Shown here: piece by piece, positions 1 through 13,400 of the stretch
How positions within the stretch are numbered: the stretch's first letter is position 1
Layout of the letters: each line of letters opens with the position of its first letter
Assembly: GCA_019843655.1 (NCBI GenBank)
Contig: JACDQD010000102.1
Location: 6,643,501-6,707,500 of the forward strand
Origin: Lethocerus indicus
Lineage: Eukaryota > Arthropoda > Insecta > Hemiptera > Belostomatidae
DNA: 64,000 nt
Reading direction: 5' to 3'
The notes under the pieces: model-generated
The model's database searches: none
The model's input: only the letters and a program-made list of their open reading frames with translations
What the model was told of the DNA's origin: nothing
Position numbers and translations under genes: made by a program

Positions 1-268
1 TGACAGAAAACGGCACGTTATGTTGAAATGTTTGTGACGCATTTAAAAATCCTTTATAAAATCCAATTTCAGCTCCAAACTCAGAACCCCTATGGTAGCC
101 TAAATGGTAACCTTCCCTCACACCCACACTTCTTCCTCTTACGATGCCTTCTGCGTACGCTTCATCGCTAATTCTTTCTTCACACAATACTATTTCATTG
201 AATGCATCATTAACGTCACAGTCTGAATTTAATTGTTGTGTCGAGTTATTCTTTGAAGGAGAGTGCAT
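1..268 (-). CDS. LTO1: LTO1/ORAOV1-like protein, N-terminal part (cut by window edge)
   Basis: The reverse strand from the ATG at 268 is open to the window edge (89 codons) and begins MHSPSKNNS. About residues 40-80 carry a regular glycine/acidic pattern (YAEGIVRGRSVGVREGYHLG, then GSEFGAEIGFYKGF). This matches the glycine-spaced helix of LTO1/ORAOV1. In the known family, LTO1 works with YAE1 as an adaptor that helps load an iron-sulfur cluster onto the ribosome-recycling ATPase ABCE1 in the cytosol. The identification rests on the spacing GxxxGxxxGxxxGxxxG followed by GFYKGF, so it is a family-level call. The C-terminus lies outside the window. The gene is divergent from PQBP1, with about 640 bp between the two start codons. 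Confidence 0.75.
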   Translation of the reverse strand, partial: MHSPSKNNSTQQLNSDCDVNDAFNEIVLCEERISDEAYAEGIVRGRSVGVREGYHLGYHRGSEFGAEIGFYKGFLNASQTFQHNVPFSV

Positions 269-904
269 AATAATAAAAAACAATCCAACTTTCGTTCTCT
301 ACTATGTATGACCGGGAAAGTCAGCGTTAAGAATCGATTAATTATCGATTCCATAAAATTTCGTTTTACTAATGAAATTTGAAATAAATACTTATTTGGT
401 AACGCAATCGAAGGTTTTAACAAATATAAAAATTCAATACAGAAATAGATTTAAACGGAGTGTTCCAAATAGTCATTTTATTTCTTTATACATAAAAATA
501 AATATAACTAAGTTATTAACAAGTACTATATTTTTCATAATGATATATTGCGTCGGATGGTATTAGAATCATAAAATAAATGAAAAAGGTAAACTGGCAG
601 GCATAAAAGGTATATAAAATCTAATAAATAATATTATCGATATTTTTTATTCCCTAATAACTGTAGATGTCAGTAGATGAATATACAGAACATATAATAA
701 ATAAATATTTTATACTATAATAATACTTGGCAATTCTTATATAGAATATTTTCTTAAAGAAAACATTCGTAATTACTGAAACTTCGTGATTTCACACTGT
801 TGTTGACATAGAATAATGTTCGAGGGAATTGTAACCTTCTTGTTTGTGCTTCTGCGTGTAATATATTAAAATCTGAGGATACGCAAGTATTTTTTTCATT
901 TAAT
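269..904. promoter_or_regulatory. Divergent intergenic region between LTO1-like and PQBP1
   Basis: About 640 bp of AT-rich sequence separates two start codons that point away from each other, so it must hold both promoters and both 5' UTRs. I see no clear TATA/initiator pair or coding exon in it. Short ORFs here (for example around 372-566) have no recognisable content. Confidence 0.5.
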
Positions 905-1744
905 ATGCCTCTACCGCCTGCTTTAGTAGCGAGACTTGCTAAGAGAGGTATTGTTGACGAAAACCTAGTGAAAACGAATAGTGAAAAAAAATCTAAGACA
1001 GAGACTGAAGAAGAAGTTATTGCCGAAAATTATGACAGCAATATTAGGAATTCGCGAACAGTCTTGGGGTTGAACAATAGCCAAAGTAACGAGGAAATTA
1101 CCTCTGTACAAGTAGAAAAACAATTCAAAGGTCATAGTGGTTGTCCTAACAAATGGAACATATATCATGAGTGTTCAGCATATTGTGTGAGACATTGGGG
1201 CAAAGGTGTAACTAAACCAGATGCTAAATATTTGAGAAAGCAAGGATGGTTATTAAGTAAATATCCACTATCAAACAATTGGAAAGAAGTTTATGATCCT
1301 GGGACTGGTCGACATTATTATTGGGAGATGACTAGTGATATGGTTTCTTGGCTACCTCCCGGTCACCCAAAAGCTGTTATCAGTGAATCCGCTGCCACAA
1401 TCAGAGAAGAGAGACATCTAGCTGCAACTGACATGTCAGATCACGACTCAGATAGTCAAGATGAAGAAGATGATGATACTATTGAACAGGGAACCAAGGA
1501 AGATAGTGAACCGAGGAAACAGAACGATTTAAGACCAAAATTGAGACCAAATGATTTAGACCCCATGGATCCAGCTTCCTATTCTGATGCACCTAGGGGT
1601 CGGTGGTCTGATGGGCTTGAGAAAGGAAATGAAGCAAAAACTGGTGCTGATGTAACTGCTGCTGGACCTTTGTATCAGATGCGACCTTATCCCAGTCCTG
1701 GAGCTGTATTAAGAGCCAACGCTGCCTCAAAATCCAGTCATTAA
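905..1744 (+). CDS. PQBP1: Polyglutamine-binding protein 1 (PQBP1)
   Basis: A single uninterrupted 279-codon ORF, close to the usual family length of about 265. It starts MPLPPALVARLAKRGI, the conserved PQBP1 N-terminus. Residues about 76-104 (GHSGCPNKWNIYHECSAYC) match the conserved segment before the WW domain. A WW domain lies at about 120-155 with W126, the YYW core and a final W149-LPP. An acidic stretch follows (DHDSDSQDEEDDD). The C-terminus has RPYPSPGAVLRAN, the YxxPxxxVL motif known to dock the U5 snRNP protein TXNL4A/Dim1. PQBP1 is a nuclear splicing-associated protein that also binds polyglutamine and proline-rich partners. The gene appears intronless here. An in-frame stop at 1742-1744 is followed by a polyadenylation signal at 1898. 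Confidence 0.95.
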   Translation: MPLPPALVARLAKRGIVDENLVKTNSEKKSKTETEEEVIAENYDSNIRNSRTVLGLNNSQSNEEITSVQVEKQFKGHSGCPNKWNIYHECSAYCVRHWGKGVTKPDAKYLRKQGWLLSKYPLSNNWKEVYDPGTGRHYYWEMTSDMVSWLPPGHPKAVISESAATIREERHLAATDMSDHDSDSQDEEDDDTIEQGTKEDSEPRKQNDLRPKLRPNDLDPMDPASYSDAPRGRWSDGLEKGNEAKTGADVTAAGPLYQMRPYPSPGAVLRANAASKSSH

Positions 1745-1897
1745 TTTTGTTCTCTCAACTTTATTTGATTAATTTGTATTGTTTTGTACCAATTGGGAAT
1801 ATTTTCCACTGTAAAATGAACATATCATTACTCTGTTCATTCATACTTAAATGTTTCATCTTATTTTATTTTATTTAATTGTATATTTTAACCTAAT

Positions 1898-1903
1898 AAT
1901 AAA
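1898..1903 (+). terminator. Probable PQBP1 polyadenylation signal (AATAAA)
   Basis: AATAAA lies 154 bp after the PQBP1 stop codon, in an otherwise T-rich 3' UTR. It is the first canonical hexamer after the stop. Confidence 0.5.
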
Positions 1904-4764
1904 AGGACCAATCAGGAAATATTTACTATTTCTTTCTATTATTAGATCAGTATAAAGAATGGAAGAACATTTCATTTCTATTACCTATAATTGGGTAAGT
2001 ATATCTGTACTCAATTAAATGTGCACATTATTATAATTTATGTAACCTGTTATGCGACACATTTATTTTCCTGATACTTCTATTTAATATTGCACATGTA
2101 GGTAACAAGTGGATGATTCCTATAAGGGTTAAAAAAAGTGCATAACAGAACACAAACTAATATTTGCGATATGCAAAAAAGAACACATAATAATAATAAC
2201 AGGGTTAAAAATTGTATTATCATTATTGAATCCTTGCTCAAAGACAAAAAATAAGTAGAAATCAATAATTGATACACAAAATATTTTTATCCTATGAATT
2301 TTAAAATCTTTATAATGACATATATAAATAAATGTTTTATCAATAATTAAACTCTGCGAGGGGTTGGAATACCTTAGAGTTCGTATGTTTCTGTCTCCCC
2401 TCACTGGTTTGGTGTTTTGCTAGACCGGTTTCGGCCGCTCACTATCTTCAGTAGCATTGTTAGTAACTTAGGATGCTTTTTTGGCATCCTCTTGCCTGCC
2501 ACTGTCACTTGTACTGTGGTCTAGACCACGGATAATTATACTTTATCTATATAATATTTGTCAAATGGCGTTTGCTTGCTATACATTTCCAAATGGCTGA
2601 AGTGATGTCCACCAAACTTTCAGCATGCATGCATCTCATGTCCGGTTAGGTCAAGAAACACCTTTCCGGAACCCTTTCCAAGGCTTGATGCTACAGCTAA
2701 AAAAATTAAAAACAAAAAAAATTGAACTTATTTCAACTTATTTGAATTTACTCTAAGGGAGTCAATGAAGAAAAGTCGTGCATGTTTATACAGAATATGA
2801 AAGACTAAATAAACTGTTGATATCTAGTGTTTTTACTACTAGTACTATTTTGTGTGTGACCTATACATACAACCAGCTTTTGCCTTATCAATTGTATAAA
2901 CCTTAATAATACAGGTCTAATTTCAGGGAATCAAGAAATTTTGTTCTGAAGAATGAACTACAACCACTATTCATAGAAAATATAAGATTTATTTTCCTCT
3001 ATACAAACACATTTGAATTATACCACTTCTGGTCTTTTAAAATTCTTAATAATTAATATTATACAATACACAACTTTAAAAATTATATTTACATATTGAT
3101 ACAAGAGCATGACACTTAAACTGCAAGAAGCACATGTGAGAATAACAATCTATATGTACAATATTATTTTTTATGACACAATGATGTTGGTAATAGAAAT
3201 CATAATTTAAACATATACTACAATAAAGAATTATGTAATGTAGTACGTTCTATACCAGATCACTTCTGAGCTAATGCCTATATCCATAAACAAATAGAAA
3301 TTTATCTGTAAATACATTCCTTTAATAGCGCATTGTAAGTGTTGCCTTCATGCCAGGCACATCATAGGTAAGTACACAGCTTAAGTGAGGAGTTGGGCTA
3401 TTGTAAGCTCTCAAGCCTTTCAAGCTCAAAAACCTTTGAAGAGTTTTTGTATTTCTGTCAATTTATAAATTTCAAACATCAACAAGTTTAAAAATTAATT
3501 TTAGTCATTTTTAAAAATTACAATATATCATCTAAATGACAAAAAACATCCTGTTCAATATATTTACAGCACTAACAACTATATATAATAGAACAGGTAA
3601 GGCAAGAAGAATTTAAGAAGACAAATGAGGGTGGCCACAATCCTTTTCTTTTCTAAAAAATTAAAAAATATAAAATAAGCTTACATAAAGGAGACAAGGA
3701 TTTCAAGTGACATGAGTCGATAAGTAAGGCACTTGTGTGCAAAAAATAAATGTATTCACAAATAACAAATATAAAATTCAATTAGCTTTCATTAGAATAA
3801 GAGGTGTATTTTTCATACCTCCCATTATGGAGAAAACTTAAATAATTTTTGTTTCATATACAGAAAGAAAAGAAAAATAACACAATTCAATCCCACATTA
3901 CCCAAATCAGAAACATAAAACAAACCCAAGGTAAATTTAAATATTGGCTTCAAATTTACAGACTTTAGACCTACGTGATTCTTCAAATTAGAATACACCA
4001 GGCCATAAATAACAATACAAATAATGTACAAAACAGCAATATTTACAAAGCACATTTGTTACAATTCACTGAACTACAATTTTATTTATTCAGACTTCAA
4101 GACGGAATTTTGAACTGTGGTGTATTTTTTTAGGCTTTTTTAAAATTTTTATCAGACAGAAAAATCGCTCTCCTTTATTTGAGGTAGGTAAAACAATAGT
4201 AGTTCAGGTCAAAACATCAAGGTAACTATGTATAACAAAATTATACTAATAAAATAAACAGTAGACCTAACAATATGTTTCACGGTACCAATTATATAAT
4301 AAGTAAAAAACAACTAATTTTTGTCCAATGCAATCCTAGCCCCAACCATACAATTATCTTATATATTCTCTAGGAACAAAAATTCGCATTTAAAATACGT
4401 ACAAAAATACTACAGGTAACTTTCATGTTTGATAATTAATCAATATGGTCCGTGACACTCGTTTATACTGTTAGCTTTCATATTTTAAAACTAATCCATA
4501 ATACACCTGACAGGCTCATTATCAGAAATTGGAGAATAGGCACTAAAACACAATGTGTCATGAAGTTAAACAAAGTAGATCAAAACATAAAAGCTATTAG
4601 TAAAATTACTGATTTTAAATCAGTATGATCAGCACATATAATACAATGAGTCCATGAAATATTCTTTTATGGGTCCTTTGTATAAAATGAAAAATAAAAA
4701 AAGACTGCCAAGGGTGATATTTTGAGCCTGAAGTAAGGCACATGGCCCACTGTTTCATTTTTTA
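1904..4764. other. Non-coding: PQBP1 downstream region and probable CREB 3' UTR
   Basis: No coding exon could be supported on either strand. ORFs here (for example 2129-2404 and 3825-4055 on the minus strand) are AT-rich with no family signature. The part next to the CREB stop at 4765 is probably CREB 3' UTR, since several TTTATT hexamers (AATAAA on the minus strand) occur, but its end cannot be fixed. A half copy of a foldback repeat lies at 2350-2530. Confidence 0.5.
2350..2530. repeat. Half copy of a foldback (inverted-repeat) element
   Basis: This segment contains GTTTCGGCCGCTCAC, the words TTTTGCTAGACCGG and GGTTGGAATACC, and the run CACTGTCACTTGTACTGTG. The same words in the same order appear in a palindromic element at 42551-42836. 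Only one arm and the centre are present here. This is direct internal sequence similarity; the element family is unknown to me. Confidence 0.75.
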
Positions 4765-5525
4765 CTATTCTGCTTTCTGCTGACAGTAGAGCTCTTTTAA
4801 AGACTTTAATTCATCAATGAGTGCTTTGTTCTGGTTTTCCAGAACAGCCACTCTGTTCTCCAAACATTTTATATATTCTTTTTTTTTCCTTCGACATTCC
4901 CTAGCAGCTTCTCTGAAAAAAAGATGACATTACTAACACATTAACTACCTAGAGAAGAATATTTATCAAATAATAACATTTTTATCATCTTATTAATTAT
5001 TAAAATTGATATAGATCTGCATTTTACAATAAATTAATACACCAAATTGTTAGTTGATCTACCTTAACGTCAACAAACAATATAAGAATGAACAGTACTT
5101 CGAAACTTTGTTTTACCTGTTTTTCTGAAGTCGTAACTCTCTTTTCCTTGCTTGATCTTCAGCCATTATTGTGTTCCCACTTATACTGGATTGCTGCGTA
5201 ACAACTAAAACATAAAAATTGGTCTTGATAAATGTAAACACATATATTTTGTAAACACATTTTTTAAAATGTTATGTAACATCAATTTCAAATATTAATA
5301 TTTCATTAATTATTCCCAGGCCCTCTTATTCTCAGGCCCAAATTAATAATTAAATAATATTAATTTATATTCCCTGTGTTAATAGCCAGCACTATAGTTT
5401 TAGCTGAATATAAACTTCGTGAAAAAATGCAATACTCATGTGAAAAATAATCGATATTTAACATTTAAATATATAATGAATTATTTAGTTTGAAATATGT
5501 GACGGTAATATATACTTTATGTATG

Positions 5526-5571
<46 letters not shown>

Positions 5572-8500
5572 CATATGTATATATAATATACACAATTTTA
5601 ATAAATTTGTATACCTATAGAGGGAAGAGTCGTACCTATTTCTCCAGGTACGTAGAATTCACCATCCTGTCCTTGAGTGTACTGTACAATTGTGCCCCCT
5701 GCATTACTTGTGTTTGTCATAGTTAACGTGTGTAGACCTTGTACCTCACCCTGACTTGTCAACTGGAGTGTTCCAGCCGGTATCACTGCCAAATAATAAT
5801 ATAAATATTTATAGAACATTGCTTAGATCATTTTATTGGAACAGTAATTGCAACTGTGAATTATTATCAATGAAATATGTATGTATTTAAAATAATTAAG
5901 GAAGTATTAACATGCCTATTATGACAATGAAGAGGGAAGGCTAATAATATTAGTTAGCAAATAAATCCTATTTGAAGGAGTGCTGGAACCAACTTTTTTT
6001 TTATATTTGAAAAATGATTGCTTAATGTTTTTAGCTAAATAATTAATAGATATGTAATTCAATTAATTTTTTTGTAATGTGAACTTATTTAAGATGTGTG
6101 AACATGTTTAAGATTAAGATCCAATTTTATTTCAGCCTCATTTTTGTACTTGTATGAGTTGTGCAATGCTTTTTTCAATGCAATTTATTGGATATTATTT
6201 CATGAATAACTAAACTCTTATAATCGAAAATACAACACGAAACAATGTAACATTCTGATAACACTGTTATATCTATCTATATTGATTGTATGAATAAAAA
6301 TATTAAAAGAGGTAATAAGTATTTTTTAAACTTCATAGCTGTTATCTGTGGCAAAAAATGGAACATTAACTCATTACTTTTAATTTTATAAAAATATTTT
6401 TAATAAAGATCGTGAACATAAATATATACATGTTCCAATGTTATCATAACTAACCTAAATAATCTTGTCACATAAAAATATAACATTAACTGGATAGGAG
6501 AGAAAGCAACAAAGGAAGAACAGTTACAAGAACAATTGAGAGGTGATACCAAAATCTTCTTTTAACCACATTTGCATTACGAAAAATTTAAAAATGTAAA
6601 TATTTATTATAACTGCATTTGGACAAATCACTCATTAGCAAAATTGCAATCTAAAATGCAATCAAAATATGTATATATGAACTAATTTAAAACTACTGTT
6701 TTAGTAGGTCACAAAATAATAGGTTACGGAGGAAGAGTATTTTTTAATATGATGAAACTGAAACATAATTACTTATTTAAACAAAATAGGTGAACATATT
6801 AGGCAAGTAGGGCCTCTAAACCATGTGCCTTTTTAAAAACTCATAAAAAAGGATGGAGTTTAGCTAAAGAAGGAAAGTTCTATCAAAAGGAGCAATTAAA
6901 TATCATAACTGAAGTATATAATGCTGAACCATTAAAAGAATACTAACTACTGTATTGTTAAATTAGTTTTCTGTTAGCGATGCACCATTTCAGGCTTTTA
7001 CTGTTACAAACATTCAAAGGTTCAAAATGATATCTTCTTAACATTTCAGATATGAGACATGCTGTTAGTAATTATCAAAATGAAAAATAAAACGTTTGAT
7101 GACTGTTTCCTAGTTTTAAAGAAGAATGTGAACACAAGCATGTAAGTTAAGTACTCCCTTTACTCCCCAAATGTTAATAGCTACTTAAAAAACGTTTAAA
7201 AGAACCATTATTTTTAAAAATACAGTGGCAATTAGCTGACTGACTTTTTTATTTTAATATAAACTCCTAAGGTTGGTGAGTATTCTATTCATACACTTTG
7301 TGATGACAGGTTTTAATTTCAGCAGAGATAACAAACATCAAGTAATTAATTGAAAAAATGTACAATAATAAAAGTACAGAGGATGAATTTATTGGTTATA
7401 ATGCTATATTTCTGTACATTATTACTTTTTTAAACAATAGGTAAATGATCAATTTTTATTTAAAGAAGCAGTTATTACAATCGTTTGTTTCTATTTTAAT
7501 GCAGTTAGATGTCTCATGAAGTTATTATATGTATTAAAAATCTGAGGTGTCTGATATACTGACTTAAATGTGTATTAATCTATTGATGACCACAATAGAG
7601 GCATATATTTTTACCAAAATGGATTAATAATTGAAATAAAGGAATTTAAATTTGTATTTATGCCAGTTGTATAAGGATAAACCCTGGTTAGTAATCTTCA
7701 GAAGTCATAAAGCTAATTGCCAAAGGTAAAATAAATAAATAAAAACCAAACCTTACATAAGAAACTAACAACAGTTTAAGATATATAATACCAACAACAG
7801 GGTGTCACTGAATTGAAATGAAATGTTAATAACTTACACCATTAATAAATAAATAATAAATCCTTTATTCTGAGTTCAATGAATCATTAATAAATCTGCC
7901 ATTAATAAATTATCTATACAAATGTTCACATTTTTTAGTAAAAGCAAGCCATGAAGTTGGTCAATATGAACTTATTAATAGTAAACAATCATTTCACACG
8001 TTAAAATGTAAGCCTGAAGTGGTACATGTCTAACATGAATTCCCTTTTCTCTTCAAATACACATCCTATATTAACCTGTTTGGTATTGTGTGGGAAGAGA
8101 ATGGGAAGACAACTCACTGTCCAAGTTAGAGTCACAATCCGAACCAGATGACTCGACTTTTGTCCCTGAAACCACATTGATTACACTTTTATCACAATTA
8201 ATAATACCCAATGTCAACAATATGCAATTATAACTTATTTGACATTTACAGAGGTACATAATAAGTTAATAACATTTAATGAGTTACTTTAAATCATGAT
8301 TGTAATAAGATAATCCTTAGACAAAAAAAATCCCCAGTTTGCACTGTTACATTGTCATCTGTTATATGGGCTGATTATTGGGTCCTTGCATTAATAAATC
8401 ATGAAGCAATAGATTTTCGAGATTTGTAATGAAAGGAATAACTATAAATGCTGTTACATAAAAAAATTATTAATTTGAGAAACATATCAATATCATATCA

Positions 8501-10413
8501 TGAAGAAATTATGACATAAATACTGATCATTAGAATTGTTTTCTGCCAAATTCTAATTCTGAGGGACTGTCTCTACAACACCCTACAAAAGGAAAATTAA
8601 TGTTTTATCCTATGATATAATTCTACAATAAATGAATGAATACTTTAACTTAGTTAACTCAATCTTATTAATACTTATTTTATTGGTTAAAAACATTAGA
8701 CGCATACACATAAATATGCAAGAGGAAACACCCACACACAAATAAACTTAAGACAAGCATTTGTATTTTGGAAAATTAATTTATTTTCAATGTGTCATTT
8801 TAAAACACATTGCAAATAAGAACCAATTTAATAATTTTCATTTTATCAATTCAATTCTAAAATATTTTCTATGAAAAAATGATACAATAAATAAATATTA
8901 CTAAATTGTAAACATTTCTCAATAAATAAATAAAGATCAGCAATACATAAATGTATAAGGGCTGTGGCATCAAAATGAATAAATTAACCTAATTTTAATC
9001 ACTGACAAAGTTTTACAACAATCAATAGGAATAAATAATATAGGCCATAAACAAAAAGGAGCAATACTGAAAAGGAGTACAGGCTATATAAATGATAATA
9101 ACACAAAAATGTTAACAAATAAAGTAAGAGACACTCACCACCTAGATCATTAAGAATCTTTCTGTAGGAAGGCCGTCGTGAAAGAATATCACGACGTTTC
9201 TTTGTAGAAGCATCTTCTTCATTTGATAAACTGTCATCACTACCAGCTTCTACAACCTGTGGATAAAAACAAAAATAAATAAATCAAGTTCTAAAGAATA
9301 TATTTGATTTACTATTTGTTGGACCAACCAATGAATACAAATTCTCTCAGTCTTACGAAATAATTGTGTTGCTAGGATAATACACAGCAGGAGTTAATAA
9401 ATATGATTTTTCTTTATCACCATTTCTGTTAGAACGCATGCACTAAAATGAACTTCCAAACTGAAATCAGTTGATGGTACCTCATTTTAAACCTTTACTT
9501 TTTTAAAAGCTGTATATCGGCTCAAGGTACAACTACCTGGAGAGTCTGCAATTGTCCTTGAGCTGTCTGAATGACACTGTTTGGTTTCGACACAAGTATG
9601 ACATTGCCTTTGGTCAAAACTGGCTGCAGGTTTCCTGTTGCTGTTTGTATCACACTCTGTTGATTGGCCTGGATAACAGATTGTACCTGAAATCAAATAA
9701 TTATTTCATATATTACTGCTCAGAAATGATAAATAAATCAGGGAATATTTTTATAAGATTTTATGTAATTAATTCATGATAGGGGCCGTGAGTGGGCTAC
9801 TTGGCTGAAGTTTGCCCTGAACTGTATAGGATTAGTGCATCCAATACTTCACTTGGTACTGGGTATGAAGCATGGCCAAAACTTGCCATGATATGAAATA
9901 TGGAAACAGATTTTATGATGTTGTTTTTATAATACAATAAATTTGCTGAAAGATATCTTTTTCCTCAGTTTATTCAACTTAATAACCTAGTTCACCAAAA
10001 TAATAACATAGTTAACCAATTTAACAACCTACCTAAAGTAAAAATTATTAAATTCATAAATCTTTGTAATACATTATTATGTGTGAAATGTTATAAAAAT
10101 TAGTAATTAGTCATAACTGTTACTTTTTTAATCAAATACTTGGTTTCTGATGTTACATTCTAAAAAAATGTAGAAAACATTTCTTAAACTCATATTACAT
10201 AACTAAGACCTGTTTCTTCTGGTAAAATGAACACCAAAAAATGTTATTTATACATCTATACACATATAGCATTAATGAAAAAAAAACAATGATTTGGTTA
10301 TGACTTACTGGATACGATTTATAACTTACAGAGGTGACAATGGGTAATGGTGGAGTGGCTAGTGGATCAGTAGCCGTTCCACTTGAGCCATTCTCTTCCA
10401 CCATCCCGTCCAT
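4765..10413 (-). CDS. CREB: CREB-family bZIP transcription factor
   Basis: Coding exons in transcript order: 10413-10330, 9686-9537, 9256-9139, 8165-8076, 5785-5636 (or to 5615), 5204-5117, 4912-4765. Phases join without a break and give about 275 or 282 residues. It starts MDGMVEENGSSG. The second exon is a Q-rich activation segment. The third holds the kinase-inducible domain with RRPSYRKILNDL, the PKA-site serine being in RRPS; phosphorylation there recruits CBP. Exon five has GLHTLTMTN, typical of the Q2 domain. The last two exons encode the bZIP: basic region RKRELRLQKNREAARECRRK, then KKKEYIKCLENRVAVLENQN and a leucine zipper ending ELYCQQKAE. The family binds TGACGTCA sites in the nucleus downstream of cAMP and calcium signals. 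Two possible donors for the fifth exon suggest splice isoforms. Confidence 0.95.
5537..5569. repeat. (TA)n microsatellite in CREB intron
   Basis: An almost pure AT dinucleotide run of about 33 bp, flanked by degenerate TATG repeats, just downstream of the alternative CREB donor. Confidence 0.9.
5786..8075 (-). other. CREB intron between the cassette exon and the Q2 exon
   Basis: AT-rich intron of 2.3 kb. No further exon with intact splice signals and CREB-like content was found. Confidence 0.7.
8076..8165 (-). CDS. CREB: CREB symmetrical 90-nt exon between KID and Q2
   Basis: On the minus strand TTTCAG precedes GGACAAAAG and the exon ends CAAACAG before GTTAAT. It is exactly 90 nt, phase 1 on both sides, so it can be included or skipped without changing frame. 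It encodes a serine/aspartate-rich stretch (ESSGSDCDSNLDSELSSHS) ending LPTQYQTG, which aligns in position with the IYQTSSGQY region that precedes Q2 in vertebrate CREB. The donor GTTAAT is weak, which fits regulated inclusion; that is inference. Confidence 0.7.
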
Positions 10414-10432
10414 AACACTGCACCCTCTCCCA

Positions 10433-13400
10433 CTAGAATTAAAGGATAAAAATTATATTCAAACTATGGATAATTTAAATGCTTTGTTACACAGCAATGT
10501 ATACGATTAATATAATCCACACCTGGATTCTGACATGCATGAAAGAGGTCTCTTCATTGTGAGGCTTTAGCCAATAAAATTTCAGATGTTTGGTATCATG
10601 TTATGCTTGATGAAACCCCGACAATCAATTTCATACAATAAGTGGTTTTTTCTTTGTCCCTCATGAAAATTACTTAAGACAAAATTTATGATATTATACC
10701 AAGGATGTTTCATTGTTTCAATGGAAGCAAGATATTCGTATAGCTTTAAAGCCATGCAGTTAGATATCCATCTTTAGAACATATTGTCCAAACGCCTGAT
10801 TCTACAGTCTCAAATCATTGTCTTCATTCTGTGACAAATCCAATTATGTTTTTAATGTTTCATTCTTCTTTTTTCTTTTCAGGTAACTAAATCAAGAAAT
10901 AGATCCACTATATTTGATTTAAAAGGAATAAAACATTTTCAAATTGTCAAGTATGATTTAACTGTTTATTATCAATTTTGACTATTCTTAATTTTTCATT
11001 AAAAACTAGTGTCTTACAATCACAGTACTGTACAAAATCAAACATGTATAAACTAAGGGTATAACTTTCCTAATTATTTCTAAATCCTTATTAATATATT
11101 AAAAAGGGCATAATAGAAATATCAGATGATATAGAAATATTCAGCATGACACATGCAACATCCCCACAACTGTATATTTTTCTGACAAATGAAAGAAATG
11201 AAGTTGGGTTATGTAATACAACAAAAACTTACGAATTAATGTAAATCATATTATATTTATGGATAGTTTTCAAAAATAGTGTATCCCCTATATAATTTAT
11301 ACCTTAAATAAGTAAATGAATATATTTGTTTATAAATAAATATATTTATAACTTAAGCAATGGATGAATTACAGAGGCAGGACTTCACTCCCTAAGCCTT
11401 TCACTAGTCACTTTTCTACTCTCTACATAAAAAATGAAAGGTATGGAGGATAAATAAGACAACCAGTTTTGTCTAGGGTTGAAATGAGTGTCATGATATT
11501 TAAAACCCTTATTTTCTTCAACTTTACCTATATAAAAAAAGTCTGGAAAGTAATATGAATAATTGAAAGATTTTATAAAATTACAACTTGTCTCAAAAGG
11601 GATGATGAACCATTAAACTGGGAACACCAATTGTGTCAACACGACTGACTAATATGGACTATTAATATATTCAGCAATGGCATTGAATCAGTCAGATTTA
11701 ATGTAAAATTATAAATGAAAAATAATGTTAATACAAAAATTCCCAATGTATATTTTTTAACACACATTGAGAATGATTATTATTTATGCAATTATGAAAA
11801 ATTAATTTGAACTGACATAATGAAAACAAAACTAATGTTTAAGTAACTTACGAGTAAATGTCCATTATTTTTCATCATTTGGATACACTAAGACATTTCA
11901 CAATATTTCTCTTTAACAGGTTTTCAAGTGTTGGTATATAACCTTCCAAGTCTGTTGAGAATCAGTATCAACTTTTTGAAATAAACTAAATAAGTTCAAG
12001 GAGTCATCATATATTATGGATGTTAAAGTATGCAACAGAAGCATGAAATTATAATATTCACAACCAATACAGTAAATGATTTCAATAGTTAGTTGATTCT
12101 GCCCTGAAGGTTGCTCACTTGATAACCTTGTACAGGCACAGTTGCTTATCACTTCAAGTGTACTAATACACACAATCATATTACACATCTGATGAGGAAC
12201 TACACAAATTAATCAACACATTTTTAGTTTGGCTATTTTAAACATTACTTTAAAAACAATAATTAAATAAATCATATTTAAAAGTTAATACTTTTTTAAA
12301 CCATAATATAATCACCATTATATTATAAACCAATTGTAATATAAATAACCATTCATTATATTTAACTCTCAAACTGAAAGTAAGTGAAGAAAAAATATTA
12401 AAAAGAAAAAATATCGTAAAGTTCATATTCCCTAATAATATTTACTCTGTAAAAACATGTACTTAACATTTTCAACACAGTTCAATAAAAAATAACTTAA
12501 ACTGTGAGGTAAATAAACTTGATTACATTAATATTTATTAGAAAAATATATATATAAATATATTCTGTAAAATATAGCACTGGTCAAATATAACAAAAAA
12601 GGTCATGAGAATTTAACTTTACTTCAATGGCAAATTGCTTTGACTGATCTTATCAACAATTTATTAATGATACAACAGAAATTAGTTAAAAATCAAATGC
12701 AGATTAAAATTTCATAGATTTGTAGATTTTAAGAACAATATTTAATTATCAATGATATGATAGATTCCAATTTTATTTTTAAAATGCGTTTTTATGTAAC
12801 AATGTGGTATCACAGAACTACTGGAGATCATTGGCTTTGCAAGTAATTAAATCTAGGACCACACGACAATAATCATGAAACAATATTGTTGTAATGCTAC
12901 TTTACTCTATGTTACTTAGGTATCATATTTTAATAACAGACAAATATGACAGAGAAAAATATTTTAATGTTTTACAAGATTTACAGTAAATATTCACTGA
13001 AAGCAAACCTATGGTATACAAGAGAAAGGCCTATCATTTTCTATTTCTGATAATCCTTCCTCAAAGGAAATAACTTAAAATTGGTTATTGGATACAGACT
13101 CAAGGTAACAACTTTATTTAATTTTGAGCAATTACTGGAATTTGCATCTTGACTGATGCAGTCATACATTAGATATCAGAAAACAATTCAGGAGATCCAA
13201 TGCGATGTACACTAAATTTCATGGAGCAAACATTCATTGGGCTAATATAGAAATCAAATAAATATATGTTTAACTACCTCAGTAAGGTTTACTTTTCAGT
13301 TCTAAATTTGGGGTTAGTATATATCTAAAGAATTTGTGACAGGATTTAAAATGCATTTCATGTTTAATATTTAACACTATTTTCTCAAGTTAAAATCAGG

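Noticed and set aside
5490..5726. Plus-strand ORF with a poly-YI tract
   Set aside because: It is a translation of the (TA)n microsatellite and lies antisense to the CREB Q2 exon.
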